64,000 nucleotides of DNA from Allium sativum (taxonomy: Eukaryota; Streptophyta; Magnoliopsida; Asparagales; Amaryllidaceae). The stretch spans positions 151,646,197-151,710,196 of the forward strand of contig CM060924.1 of the NCBI GenBank assembly GCA_030737875.1. Direction: 5' to 3'. The notes under the pieces are model-generated. The model ran no database searches, had not been told where the DNA came from, and was given only the letters and a program-made list of their open reading frames with translations. Every line of letters begins with the position of its first letter. Position 1 is the first letter of the stretch. A program made the position numbers and the translations under genes. Shown one piece after another: positions 1 to 12,000 of the stretch.

Positions 1-837
1 ATTTCAATCCAAAACTTTGGTTAGAAATTCAAAATATAAGATTCAATTTAAAACTTACACTTCAATTTTAAACAAAACATATCGAGTTATGTAATTCAAG
101 TCATATAATTCAAAATCGTTATTTATAAATTCAAAAATTCAGTTTACCCTTGTAAGAATTCGTTTAAGTCGATTCCAGAATTAATCACTTAAGTTCAAAT
201 TTAGTTAATGCAATTCGAATCAAATCTTACATTTCAATTCTACCAAATTATATCATAATTTGTAACTCAAGTCAAAAATTCAAATTCATATCTTATATCA
301 GTTCATTCGTTAAATCAGTTTTGTTACATAAATCTGGATCTTAAACCTCGAATTTAAATTGCATATCTCACTTATCCATCTTCGGTTTATTATTAAAGTT
401 TATAAATATATATAAGAAAATAAATTTTGAAAATAGATAGATATAAGTTTATAAAATTCTAAAATTAATTAGAATATAGATTATAAACATATGTATAAAA
501 TTAAAATAATATAGAAAATAAGTATAAAATAATTTTTTATAATAATATAAAAAGTTAAAAATACTTATATAATTAAATTATATAGTTTAAAATAAATAAA
601 TTATTAGTAAAACTTAAATAAGCATTAAATCTATGTTTACTTATAAAAATCACTTTAAAACATTAATTCAAAAATTATAAAAATTTAAGTTTAAAATATT
701 TAAAATATAAATACATAAAATATAAAATCTTAAGTTATTATTTTAAAAATTAAATTCCTAAATAAAAATAATTCGAAAATACGATCAACGGTGTCCGTAT
801 ATAGTTTTCTACACTATGGTCAAGTGATACAGATATT

Positions 838-990
838 TATCATTTCAACCCGCAATTTATAAAATTTCTATGGGTCTATCATTTCAACCCATGATCCCAA
901 ATTCAGTAAAAATCGTTCAGGTCTATCATTTCAACCCATAACGAATTTTCCCTTTTCTAATGTCCGTTCGGGTATGTATCATTTCAACCC
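838..990. repeat. Four-copy TATCATTTCAACCC motif array in the B LTR
   Basis: Exact copies lie at 838-851, 877-890, 924-937 and 977-990, spaced 39, 47 and 53 bases. The counterpart in the right LTR (about 21288-21440) keeps four positions, some with one substitution. On the element's sense strand the motif reads GGGTTGAAATGATA. Function unknown. Confidence 0.75.
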
Positions 991-1218
991 TTAGTGATTT
1001 TTTCAAGACTAGGGCATCAACAATCACAAGGCAACAATCACATCATATATATCATCAGTGCAACTACATGTCATATGAATATATCGTGTCACATATGAAA
1101 TGTGTGTATATATATATATATCAAATCAACCAATTTCTATCAGCAATCCTATACATTTCATATAACAGTTCATTATTGATCTAACATCCATGAAAAATGT
1201 AAGTCAGGTGTGAGATAA

Positions 1219-1227
1219 ACTCACCTT
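1219..1227 (-). promoter_or_regulatory. Predicted 5' splice donor in B left LTR
   Basis: On the minus strand the sequence is AAG/GTGAGT, a full match to the plant donor consensus. The same site is intact in B's right LTR at 21705-21713. Its position downstream of the GC-rich leader block matches donors in the LTRs of A, C and E. Splicing is inferred, not shown. Confidence 0.4.
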
Positions 1228-1425
1228 CCATGGCACAGAAACGGAGACGAAGAACGGATTTGACACAGAATGAAATGACGACTTCCAGACATGATTCATA
1301 ATAGATTCAAATCGTGGTAGCCATTCAAGATATATTTTACTTTCATAAGAGGAGCTAGGGAATTTTCGATGGATAGGTACGGTTATTGCATTTTCTGGGA
1401 TGATTTTCAACTCGACACCAAATAC

Positions 1426-1430
1426 GACTC
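1426..1430. repeat. Target site duplication of element A, left copy (GACTC)
   Basis: GACTC precedes A's first base here and follows its last base at 15693-15697. B's other LTR has a single GACTC at the matching place (21912-21916), the unoccupied form of this site. Confidence 0.93.
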
Positions 1431-4400
1431 TGTAAAGACCCGCAACCTCCCCGTAAGGGAAAGCGTCGGATAGTTCGAGAACAAACCACAACAGAACGCA
1501 TACAGAAGAACATTTCACTGTATATTACAACAATGCATCAGATTACAAGAATATACAGAGTATAAATGAATATTACACAGAAATATCAGAGGTTTAAATT
1601 ACATTTAAATACATAGCAGCGGAAAATAATACAATACACAACTAGAAGGAGATATACGGATACAAAGCTTTCCGGATATCGTTCCAGCTGTAAACCAGGA
1701 TCCTGTGAATATAAATCTGCAAAACCAAAACTACTAGCTGCCCGTGTCGAAAATAAGGGCACCCAGAGTTTAGGTTAAAACAATAAACTCCAGGTCAGTC
1801 ATGTGACTGGTGTGAGAACTAAAACAGTTATTAATCTTTATTTCAAATCATTAGGTAAATCAAGGGACCACGCCGTATAACACGGAACGGGTTTCCTCCC
1901 AAGAATACCAGTGCATAAAACCAACAGCGCAATGCTAAATAAAGAAAAATGAAGCTGTTGTAAGACCCAGGTCCCATCACACAATGCAACGCAGTCGAGG
2001 ATAGGGTTTTCCCTTATAACAGCCAAAGAATGCTTGATACGTTTAAAACAACTCATTTGATACTATTATAAGTGCATAGTATATAAAACACTTCAAATCA
2101 TAAGTATCAATCATAGGCGGCATGAGCGCCCCATCCCACTATGTCGCCATATATAGGATATACAATCAAAACCGCAAAGTCTCGTATTTGGAAATTGGGT
2201 TTCCATCTATGAACCGAGGCAAAAGATAGTCCTCAACCGATTCGAGACAATCTAGCCCATGTCTCAGGCAAGCGCGCAGGCAAGCCTTGGATCGTCAGGG
2301 CCGGTCCACACGGAGTGGATTATTATGCCTGAACAATACGTCTCCCCACCCTATGGGGTGTAAGTCTGGTCCGTCAGCCGACCAGAATGCATTCGGCCGA
2401 AACCGATATAACCGAGGCGCCTCGCAACAGCAACAACCACATAAGTCAAACTCGTCAGGGCGTGTAAAACCACTGACGCCACTTCTAGCTAGAAAGAAAC
2501 GCAAGTCCTCCCTGAGGTCCGTCTCCCGTTTTTGGTTCATACCTGGTGTGAAACACGCGAGGTAAACGTTACACAAAGCTACGCCACAAAGGCCGTGCTT
2601 TGATCATCACCACAAGACTTTGCTTTTCAACAGAAGCCTTGATCATTTGCATCTTAGCATGCCACACAGGCAAACCATCCTATGCAACCGATATCAGTCA
2701 CACAGAATGAAATCCGATGTCAGACACACAGTCCATTTACAAGTCCGTTCTGGGCCTGAACGAAACCGGAGGCACCTAGTACCCCGCATATCCATCGATC
2801 TCCAAGTACGTCTGGACGATCACTAACTGTTTCCATCTTCTTGGGTGTACAGCCCAATCAAGATCATCAGTTATCCCCCAAACGACGTGAAGACCTCCGG
2901 TCTTCGACCATCGTCTTCATCTTCGACTTATCGTCGTATCAGTTATTCAGAATGGGATAAACCCGGCCTTTCCGAATAACTCGCGTATATTTTAAATAAG
3001 TGTTACACAAACACAACATACGCCTCATTCCAATTCATTAGTCACTAACCGTAAATTAATCAAGAGAATAATTCCCCAAATATTAACCCCGAAGGCCGAA
3101 ACCAACATCAGATCAATATCCAGAAAACCATTCTGCTTGGCTAACCGACAGTTAGTTTCTAAATTTCACGTTCAAATCTAATTAAAGATTTAACTATCGC
3201 CTGGAGCAAAACTGGTGATACTCCATTCTCGATCTTTTCAATCTAATTAAAGATTCATTAAAACTCCACTTAGTTTTAATCGTTAACTGGGTTAAAGAAT
3301 CCGTGTCATTTAAAAACACGGTTCACGATAAACCCAAAGTCACATTCATTAATTATCGGGTTAAAGAATAAGTGTTATTTAAAACACTGTTCACGATAAA
3401 CCCAAAAATCAATATCAATTCAATTCCAATTAAATATCATTTAATTGGTACACTTCATTAAATCTAAATAAAAAGATTTAATCTTTTCTCAACTGAGTTC
3501 AAGAACAGTGTTAGTGAAGACACCATTCACGACAAACCCAAATCACATTTGATATTCAATACAAGGCTCTGAATAGAAAATATCCCGGCTTATATTCAAT
3601 ATCAAATCCTACGATTAACAAATGTCGTATTGGAAATAACGATATAAATATATATCTTTCAAATTTCCATAACAACACCTGTATAATCACGAATTCCAAC
3701 ATCGAAATATTCCGAAGACAATTTCGATTCAAATCCACTCCAATGCAATCATTGGAAATTTTGGTTATTTTTAAAACCCTTTTCAAATTCAATTTATTTA
3801 TTTAAAAATAAATAGAATTATAATTCTAGTTCAAAACTAGTTCATTTCGATAAAAATCTATTTTTATCTTTTCAAATATGGAGTTTTTCATCCCAATTCT
3901 TTCTAAATCATTTCTTATGATTTTACATAAATTATTACTATTTTTAATAATTTTATCAAGGCCCGTACAGTCGATTTCCATCAACGGCCATCGAACTGCA
4001 CTTACAGCGACCTTTTTCGAATTTGATTTGGACGTATCTCCAAATCCAACCGTTAGATTTCAAATTTCTAACATTCATTAGAAAGCTCTTTTCGATACGA
4101 ACCCAACGGTTCCGGTTTTAGGAGAATCCGACGGTCGGATCTCCCGCAATGTCCGTTTGAAATAAATGGTCGAAATTCACGAACTGCCGCGGCGCGACGC
4201 GTTCTATTCAGGCCATTATATTATATATATAATATATATAATATATACTTCGTCGATTTCTATTCAAAACGAATTATATAAATAGTTTTAAAATCGTTTC
4301 AAAACCTATTTCAACTTCCATTTCAATTCAAAGCAAAATTGAATTCTTCTTTATAAATTCGTTTCAAAATTCATTTCTGTTCAATTCAAATTTCAATTCA

Positions 4401-5604
4401 ATTTGAATTCATATTCAATTCAATTCATTTCGAAATCGTTTTCAATTCAATTCATTTCGAAATCGTTTTCAATTCAATTCATTTCGAATTCGTTTTCAAT
4501 TCAATTCATTTCGAAATCGTTTTCTAAAATCGATATAAATATCGTTCACGTCAAAATGGCGTCAATCTAATCAACACGGCTTCATATATTCCTTTATTTT
4601 CAAATATTCTATTTCGAATATTTCTTTTTCAAATATTTCTTTTTCAAAACTGGAATGAGGCCCAATCAATTACCATATAAAATTAATTATATGGATTTTC
4701 ATACAACACATGTATATAATAGCATTGAAAATAATCAACCATCAACCAAAGTGCACTACACTGTATAAGCATCAAATATAGATATTCAACGCTTATAACA
4801 GCCTGTCAATCAATCGATCGACATGTTTAATCAATCAGGATGAGTGAACTTCAAATTTCATCCTAACACCCGTGTGGGGTTTCAAACAATCAAACACTGA
4901 TTTTTTTTAGTTGTGCAGTTGGGCGATGTGTAAAATTTATCGTCCCAATCAATGTCATTCAAATAAGTGTGCATAAACAAACCGTCTGGTTTGTAAATGA
5001 ATATTTATTTTATTCACTTCACGTTAAAAATTATATTTTTAACGATAAAACATTTTATTTCAACCTATGAATTTCTATTCAATTCATTCTTTAAATAAAA
5101 TGCTATTTTTATTTTTCTAACTTATTTTAGAAAATTTCGGCGGCATAACGGCACGATACTAGAAACGGGACAAGGCCTAGCCTTATCCCCGGTCTAGTGA
5201 AGGCCCACGCCATTCACATATCAATCAAATTCACTTTCGTTATGCAAACCACAAAATTTGGAGTAAGGGTCTAACCTAGCCTTACTCCTTCGCCTTATAA
5301 CGGCGCACGTCTAATCCTAACCAATTTATCGATTCGATTTTTCACACCACAAACCACATTCAAACCAATATCTCAATCAATCACCAAACATCCAAACAAA
5401 CAAGTCCATGGTATGTGGACGGGTGTCGGGTGCTTCTAATAAGCACCGTCTGCATCCTAGTATATATATATATATATAACTAGAAAAAGAATTTTGAGTG
5501 AGAAGTTCTCACATATAGCTATCCTAGCTCCACGACACTTCACTGATAGAAAACTTCATTGCTATCGCACCTTCGTCATCTTCGTTGCCCGCTTTCACTA
5601 CATA

Positions 5605-5975
5605 TGTAAAAATCATATTTTTACCTCGCTATTTAATAAATAAAAATCATATTTTTAGTTCAAAGTTCAATATATATAAAAATCGAATTTTTACTTCAAA
5701 GTTCAATATATAAAAATCGAATTTTTACTTCAAAGTTCAATATATAAAAATCGAATTTTTACTTCAAAGTTCAATATATAAAAATCGAATTTTTACTTCA
5801 AAGTTCAATATATAAAAATCGAATTTTTACTTCGAAGTTCAATAAATAAAAATCATATTTTTAGTTCAAAGTTCAATATATATAAAAATCAAATTTTTAT
5901 TTCGAAGTTCAATATATAAAAATCGAATTTTTACTTCGAAGTTCAATATATAAAAATCGAATTTTTATTTCACTA
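5605..5975. repeat. Minisatellite 1 of A LTR: AT-hairpin units of about 34 bp
   Basis: About nine imperfect units of roughly 34 bp. Each carries a self-complementary core TAAAAATCGAATTTTTA, joined by CTTCAAAGTTCAATATA. Variants replace CGA with CAT or CAA. The array is repeated in the other LTR at about 13253-13623. Confidence 0.85.
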
Positions 5976-5999
5976 TCATATATTTAAAAATTCCGCCTT

Positions 6000-6295
6000 T
6001 ATAAAAATAAAGTTTTCAACTTTTCAATTTAAAGTTTTCGCCTTTCTAAAATAAAGTTTTCAACTTTTCAATTTAAAGTTTTCATCTTTCTAAAATAAAG
6101 TTTTCAACTTTTCAATTTAAAGTTTTCATCTTTCTAAAATAAAGTTTTCAACTTTTCAATTTAAAGTTTTCGCCTTTCTAAAATAAAGTTTTCAACTTTT
6201 CAATTTAAAGTTTTCGCCTTTTTAAAATAAAGTTTTCAACTTTTCAATTTAAAGTTTTCATCTTTCTAAAAACCAAGTTGTTATCTTTATAAAAA
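6000..6295. repeat. Minisatellite 2 of A LTR: unit of about 45 bp
   Basis: Six or more copies of a unit built from AAAGTTTTCAACTTTTCAAT plus TTAAAGTTTTCGCCTTTCTA. The CGCC and CATC variants are interspersed. The other LTR has the same array at about 13648-13940. Confidence 0.85.
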
Positions 6296-6464
6296 CAAAG
6301 TTGTTATCTTTATTTTTAAAACAACATATATTTTCAAAACAATTTCATATATGTTTTCTAAACAATCTTTTTCTATTAAAAGATCTACCCTTTTTCTTTT
6401 ATCTTTTTGAAAATGCAGTTTTTATATCTTTTTCAAAATAGAGTTTTTCCTTCTTTTTTTAAAA

Positions 6465-6630
6465 AGATGCAGTTTTTTTTTCCTTTTAAATAAATGCAGT
6501 TTTTTTTTTCCTTTTAAATAAATGCAGTTTTTTTTTCCTTTTAAATAAATGCAGTTTTTTTTTTTTTCCTTTTAAATAAATGCAGTTTTTTAAATTCTTT
6601 TATATAAATGCAGTTTTTAAATTCTTTTAT
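6465..6630. repeat. Minisatellite 3 of A LTR: AAATGCAG plus poly-T, about 31 bp
   Basis: Repeated AAATAAATGCAG followed by a T run and CCTTTT. Run lengths differ slightly between the two LTRs (second copy about 14112-14278), and part of the 5-bp length difference between the LTRs arises here. Confidence 0.8.
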
Positions 6631-6760
6631 ATAAAAAAAAACAGAAAAAGTAAATAATAAAAAAAAGAAAAACAGTTTAAAGTAAAATAAAATAAAAAAA
6701 ACAGTTGAAGTAAAATAAAAAAAATCAGAAAAAGTAAATAAATAAATAAAAAAGCAGGGA

Positions 6761-6766
6761 ACTTAC
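6761..6766 (-). promoter_or_regulatory. Predicted 5' splice donor in A LTR
   Basis: On the minus strand GTAAGT follows the end of the GC-rich leader block. The same donor is at 14408-14413 in the second LTR. The place in the LTR (after the GC-rich block, before the minisatellites) matches donors of B, C and E. No acceptor can be assigned because A has no gag. Confidence 0.38.
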
Positions 6767-7160
6767 AGGGGGGCTGTCGAGTGGTCGGGGGGGGGCTTCG
6801 TCGAGGTTTTCAGATCGGAGGGGGGGGGGGTCGCGGGTTCAGAGGGTGCTCGAATTGGGTAGAGGGAGGCGCGACGGCCGTTGTGGGGTGGCGGTGGTGG
6901 AACTCGCAGGTGGCGTGGGACCCAGGGAGGTGCGGTTCGATTGGGGGTTCTTCGGGGTTTCAGGGGTCTCGAGCTCGAGGAAGAAGAGGGCGAGGCAGAG
7001 GAGGAAGGGGGCACGCCGCCAGAGAGGAGGCGCGGTGGCCAGATCGTGGAGGAGCGACGTTTTTTTTTTCTTTTTTTTTTTTTTTTTTTTTTTTTTCGAT
7101 TTAGTTCTGAAATGATACAGGGGGGGGGGCCAGAGAGGATGTAGGAGAAGGTTTTTTTTT
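6767..7160 (-). promoter_or_regulatory. GC-rich leader and homopolymer block of A LTR
   Basis: A GC-rich island in an otherwise AT-rich LTR. On the element's sense strand it is C-rich and looks like a plant 5' untranslated exon. It is preceded by a poly-A/C tract that reads as long T and G runs on the plus strand. By analogy with C I infer it lies at or just after the transcription start. No clear TATA box was identified. It recurs at about 14414-14806. Confidence 0.45.
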
Positions 7161-7431
7161 TTTTAATTATTTAATTTGTAAAAATGTTGACTTTTACATA
7201 CGACCTCTAAATGAGGCCCACCGCCTGTCGCCCATAACGTTCTACCCCCATTCCGAACACAATGGGATATGTATCGCAAGCTGATTTGATCGTTACAATC
7301 AGTTTTTGTTAAATTTACATTTAAATCATTATATTGGATTTTAAACGTACATTTTAAATTACCGGGGCCACATACGAACACGAAAAATCCCAGAAAAATA
7401 TTTTCTAGCTTCGTATTGACGATACGGTCCT

Positions 7432-7617
7432 AACAAAACTAGTTTCGTCGAATTCTGAGACCGTTAGAAAAATGGCCAATTTCCAGTCGATTAAAATCAA
7501 CTGAAACTGGTCAAACGCGTTTTCCTTTGCCACGCTCACATATTGATTCGAAAAATTACGAAATTTGAAATCTAGCAATAACTTGACACTGCGGACCCAA
7601 CAAAAGTGGTTTCGTCG
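7432..7617. promoter_or_regulatory. Paired U3 near-palindromes of A, 167 bp apart
   Basis: AACAAAACTAGTTTCGTCG at 7432-7450 and AACAAAAGTGGTTTCGTCG at 7599-7617. Equivalent pairs occur in the U3 of C (22685, 22852) and E (48324, 48486) at 162-167-bp spacing. Probable U3 cis-elements or remnants of a tandem duplication. Confidence 0.55.
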
Positions 7618-8049
7618 AAATCCGAGGTCATTTGCAAAATGTCCATTTTTAAGGGCCTGAATTCCATAGCGACTATTCAGAATTTTCAACTGGACATATC
7701 TTACCATTCCTAAGATGAAATCCTAATTTTTCGGATTCGATAGAAAGATATCCACTATTAGATTCCATTATTTTTGGTTTCACTAAAATCTGGATTGTTT
7801 TGCACCCGGTACATTCAATTGAAGTTTGAAATCGAATTATCGAACTACCGCGCCATTTTCAATTCTATTTATAATTATATATAAATATTTATATTCTAAC
7901 GACGACGCGTATAATATATACGTTCGAATTTTATTCAAAATAAATTTCTCGTCGATATTATTTAAAATAATTCATTTTAAATATTCAAAATTCGCTAAAA
8001 TCGCCGAAATAAAAAATTTCAAACTGGCCCAGATTTTCGGGTTGTTACA

Positions 8050-8062
8050 ATCTCCCCCACTT
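8050..8062 (-). promoter_or_regulatory. Polypurine tract of A
   Basis: Minus-strand AAGTGGGGGAGAT directly abuts the LTR start. This is the usual primer site for plus-strand DNA synthesis. Confidence 0.88.
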
Positions 8063-8066
8063 AAAA

Positions 8067-8084
8067 CTTTTCGTCCCCGAAAAG
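8067..8084 (-). promoter_or_regulatory. PPT-proximal hairpin of A
   Basis: On the minus strand CTTTTCG, loop GGGA, CGAAAAG: a perfect 7-bp stem ending 4 bases from the PPT. The same hairpin, with a paired change in E, is present in B, C and E. Confidence 0.65.
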
Positions 8085-8937
8085 GAACAAAGTCGAAAGC
8101 GGTTTGATTATTCAACACTACGCTCGACCTGGCTTCCATTCTCCAACTTTTCAGTTTCTGAGAATTTCTAAAATTTCAAAAATTTGGCTAACACCCTAAA
8201 TTTTTGAAAAATTTCGCCATAACCTCCCCTGCAATGGGAGCATCGGGGAATTTCAAATAGCTTCCCCGGTCCTTCAGATCTCAAAAAGAAAAAGAAAAAG
8301 CCAAGCGGCTAGCCAATAGGCTCACAAAATCATCATCACCCAAACAAAACAGGAAATTATGTAGTAAACATGTACCTATTTGTCGGGCAAACAAATTTTA
8401 TTCTCTGGCTCTAGCCTCCTTGCTATGACCTGTTCAATGTAAGTATATGTATATGCAAGCAAATGCGACCAAATTTCAATACAATTCAATATTTGATTCA
8501 GTTAGGCTAAATGGTTCAAAATTAGCAAACAAATAAACAAACAACACAAACATCAATCAATTAGTGAATTAGAGTTTCAAATTCATAATTTTGATACATA
8601 TACAAGAATCAGATTTTTAATGCCAAATCACAACAATAGGCCCTATCTAATTTTGGTTCTCACACCAGTCAATAGGAAATATATAGAAATCTCACTTTCG
8701 TCGCTCGAAAATAAATACTGGCGACAGTGCCCCATCACCAGAATCATTCCCGGGCACTAGAGGGATTCTATATCTACCCAATATATTAAAACTTCGAATA
8801 CACGTTTGCAAGACATATATACAAAATCTTTATATATCGGATTGTCCTAATCAATATAAAATAAATAATCAAATACGAATAATTGATTTAAATTTTCAAA
8901 ACGAAATTTGTTTTCATTTGAAAAATATACTCTTCAC

Positions 8938-9013
8938 ACTCGTTCTAGGATGCTACTGATCCTATCTCTAACGAGTCATTCTAATTGGATATTGCTAATC
9001 CAATATCTGATGA
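8938..9013 (-). promoter_or_regulatory. Two tandem post-PBS hairpins of A
   Basis: In element sense, hairpin 1 (9013-8976) has outer arms TCAT/ATGA, inner arms ATTGGAT/ATCCAAT and a 7-base loop TAGCAAT. Hairpin 2 (8976-8938) has outer arms ACTCGTT/AACGAGT, inner arms AGGAT/ATCCT and loop CAGTAGC. Both have an asymmetric internal loop close to AGAGAT opposite AG. Equivalents in B, C, E and F keep the pairing with different bases. A packaging or dimerisation role is inferred. Confidence 0.65.
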
Positions 9014-9064
9014 ATTCTTTCGTATGGTTCTAATGTGTCTTGTTCTCTAGCTTTGTAAACCAAA

Positions 9065-9076
9065 GCTCTGATACCA
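9065..9076 (-). promoter_or_regulatory. Primer-binding site of A (tRNA-iMet)
   Basis: Minus-strand TGGTATCAGAGC, two bases from the LTR, is complementary to the 3' end of plant initiator tRNA-Met. Confidence 0.93.
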
Positions 9077-9078
9077 CC

Positions 9079-12000
9079 TGTAAAGACCCGCAACCTCCCC
9101 GTAAGGGAAAGCGTCGGATAGTTCGAGAACAAACCACAACAGAACGCATACAGAAGAACATTTCACTGTATATTACAACAATGCATCAGATTACAAGAAT
9201 ATACAGAGTATAAATGAATATTACACAGAAATATCAGAGGTTTAAATTACATTTAAATACATAGCAGCGGAAAATAATACAATACACAACTAGAAGGAGA
9301 TATACGGATACAAAGCTTTCCGGATATCGTTCCAGCTGTAAACCAGGATCCTGTGAATATAAATCTGCAAAACCAAAACTACTAGCTGCCCGTGTCGAAA
9401 ATAAGGGCACCCAGAGTTTAGGTTAAAACAATAAACTCCAGGTCAGTCATGTGACTGGTGTGAGAACTAAAACAGTTATTAATCTTTATTTCAAATCATT
9501 AGGTAAATCAAGGGACCACGCCGTATAACACGGAACGGGTTTCCTCCCAAGAATACCAGTGCATAAAACCAACAGCGCAATGCTAAATAAAGAAAAATGA
9601 AGCTGTTGTAAGACCCAGGTCCCATCACACAATGCAACGCAGTCGAGGATAGGGTTTTCCCTTATAACAGCCAAAGAATGCTTGATACGTTTAAAACAAC
9701 TCATTTGATACTATTATAAGTGCATAGTATATAAAACACTTCAAATCATAAGTATCAATCATAGGCGGCATGAGCGCCCCATCCCACTATGTCGCCATAT
9801 ATAGGATATACAATCAAAACCGCAAAGTCTCGTATTTGGAAATTGGGTTTCCATCTATGAACCGAGGCAAAAGATAGTCCTCAACCGATTCGAGACAATC
9901 TAGCCCATGTCTCAGGCAAGCGCGCAGGCAAGCCTTGGATCGTCAGGGCCGGTCCACACGGAGTGGATTATTATGCCTGAACAATACGTCTCCCCACCCT
10001 ATGGGGTGTAAGTCTGGTCCGTCAGCCGACCAGAATGCATTCGGCCGAAACCGATATAACCGAGGCGCCTCGCAACAGCAACAACCACATAAGTCAAACT
10101 CGTCAGGGCGTGTAAAACCACTGACGCCACTTCTAGCTAGAAAGAAACGCAAGTCCTCCCTGAGGTCCGTCTCCCGTTTTTGGTTCATACCTGGTGTGAA
10201 ACACGCGAGGTAAACGTTACACAAAGCTACGCCACAAAGGCCGTGCTTTGATCATCACCACAAGACTTTGCTTTTCAACAGAAGCCTTGATCATTTGCAT
10301 CTTAGCATGCCACACAGGCAAACCATCCTATGCAACCGATATCAGTCACACAGAATGAAATCCGATGTCAGACACACAGTCCATTTACAAGTCCGTTCTG
10401 GGCCTGAACGAAACCGGAGGCACCTAGTACCCCGCATATCCATCGATCTCCAAGTACGTCTGGACGATCACTAACTGTTTCCATCTTCTTGGGTGTACAG
10501 CCCAATCAAGATCATCAGTTATCCCCCAAACGACGTGAAGACCTCCGGTCTTCGACCATCGTCTTCATCTTCGACTTATCGTCGTATCAGTTATTCAGAA
10601 TGGGATAAACCCGGCCTTTCCGAATAACTCGCGTATATTTTAAATAAGTGTTACACAAACACAACATACGCCTCATTCCAATTCATTAGTCACTAACCGT
10701 AAATTAATCAAGAGAATAATTCCCCAAATATTAACCCCGAAGGCCGAAACCAACATCAGATCAATATCCAGAAAACCATTCTGCTTGGCTAACCGACAGT
10801 TAGTTTCTAAATTTCACGTTCAAATCTAATTAAAGATTTAACTATCGCCTGGAGCAAAACTGGTGATACTCCATTCTCGATCTTTTCAATCTAATTAAAG
10901 ATTCATTAAAACTCCACTTAGTTTTAATCGTTAACTGGGTTAAAGAATCCGTGTCATTTAAAAACACGGTTCACGATAAACCCAAAGTCACATTCATTAA
11001 TTATCGGGTTAAAGAATAAGTGTTATTTAAAACACTGTTCACGATAAACCCAAAAATCAATATCAATTCAATTCCAATTAAATATCATTTAATTGGTACA
11101 CTTCATTAAATCTAAATAAAAAGATTTAATCTTTTCTCAACTGAGTTCAAGAACAGTGTTAGTGAAGACACCATTCACGACAAACCCAAATCACATTTGA
11201 TATTCAATACAAGGCTCTGAATAGAAAATATCCCGGCTTATATTCAATATCAAATCCTACGATTAACAAATGTCGTATTGGAAATAACGATATAAATATA
11301 TATCTTTCAAATTTCCATAACAACACCTGTATAATCACGAATTCCAACATCGAAATATTCCGAAGACAATTTCGATTCAAATCCACTCCAATGCAATCAT
11401 TGGAAATTTTGGTTATTTTTAAAACCCTTTTCAAATTCAATTTATTTATTTAAAAATAAATAGAATTATAATTCTAGTTCAAAACTAGTTCATTTCGATA
11501 AAAATCTATTTTTATCTTTTCAAATATGGAGTTTTTCATCCCAATTCTTTCTAAATCATTTCTTATGATTTTACATAAATTATTACTATTTTTAATAATT
11601 TTATCAAGGCCCGTACAGTCGATTTCCATCAACGGCCATCGAACTGCACTTACAGCGACCTTTTTCGAATTTGATTTGGACGTATCTCCAAATCCAACCG
11701 TTAGATTTCAAATTTCTAACATTCATTAGAAAGCTCTTTTCGATACGAACCCAACGGTTCCGGTTTTAGGAGAATCCGACGGTCGGATCTCCCGCAATGT
11801 CCGTTTGAAATAAATGGTCGAAATTCACGAACTGCCGCGGCGCGACGCGTTCTATTCAGGCCATTATATTATATATATAATATATATAATATATACTTCG
11901 TCGATTTCTATTCAAAACGAATTATATAAATAGTTTTAAAATCGTTTCAAAACCTATTTCAACTTCCATTTCAATTCAAAGCAAAATTGAATTCTTCTTT

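Larger units (their letters stand above)
1..1430 (-). repeat. Element B left LTR, first visible segment
   Basis: This AT-rich segment aligns by eye with 20460-21916 of B's right LTR and ends at the GACTC where element A inserted. It includes four copies of TATCATTTCAACCC (838-851, 877-890, 924-937, 977-990) and, on the minus strand, a splice-donor-like AAG/GTGAGT at 1227-1219. I see no protein-coding potential. The reading frame at 1204-1518 crosses the A/B junction and is not a gene. Confidence 0.85.
1431..8049 (-). repeat. Element A LTR (3' LTR in element sense)
   Basis: 6619 bp. Read on the minus strand from 8049 it contains a U3 with two near-palindromic ACGAAAC-type motifs (7599-7617, 7432-7450), a homopurine/homopyrimidine stretch (about 7060-7160), a GC-rich block (about 6767-7060), a donor-like GTAAGT (6766-6761) and three imperfect minisatellites (6600-5605). 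A long AT-rich tail shares blocks with C, D, F and G. Short open frames in the GC block run into poly-Phe or Pro/Ser-rich low complexity and are not credible genes. Confidence 0.93.
8050..9078 (-). other. Element A internal region, non-coding (1029 bp)
   Basis: In element sense it runs from the PBS at the high-coordinate end to the PPT at the low end. It contains the two post-PBS hairpins (8938-9013) and a hairpin beside the PPT (8067-8084). There is no protease, RT or integrase motif in any frame. The PBS-proximal half matches the start of F's internal region (59091-59571), showing that A shares its leader with another family. Confidence 0.88.

Noticed and set aside
1204..1518. 104-codon minus-strand frame
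   Set aside because: It crosses the junction between A's LTR and B's LTR, so it arose by insertion.
2287..2826. Opposed frames of 68-93 codons, repeated at 9935-10474
   Set aside because: They lie in the A LTR tail, appear on both strands at once, and the related LTR blocks of C, D, F and G do not keep the frames.
6763..7115. Overlapping frames on both strands in A's GC-rich block
   Set aside because: They are Arg/Gly, poly-Phe or Pro/Ser low-complexity translations of a GC island next to poly-T, and change with homopolymer length between LTRs.
9065..9076. tRNA gene candidates at the tRNA-like matches (also 27721, 50545, 59093)
   Set aside because: Only 12 bases match the tRNA 3' end and each sits two bases from an LTR, so they are primer-binding sites.
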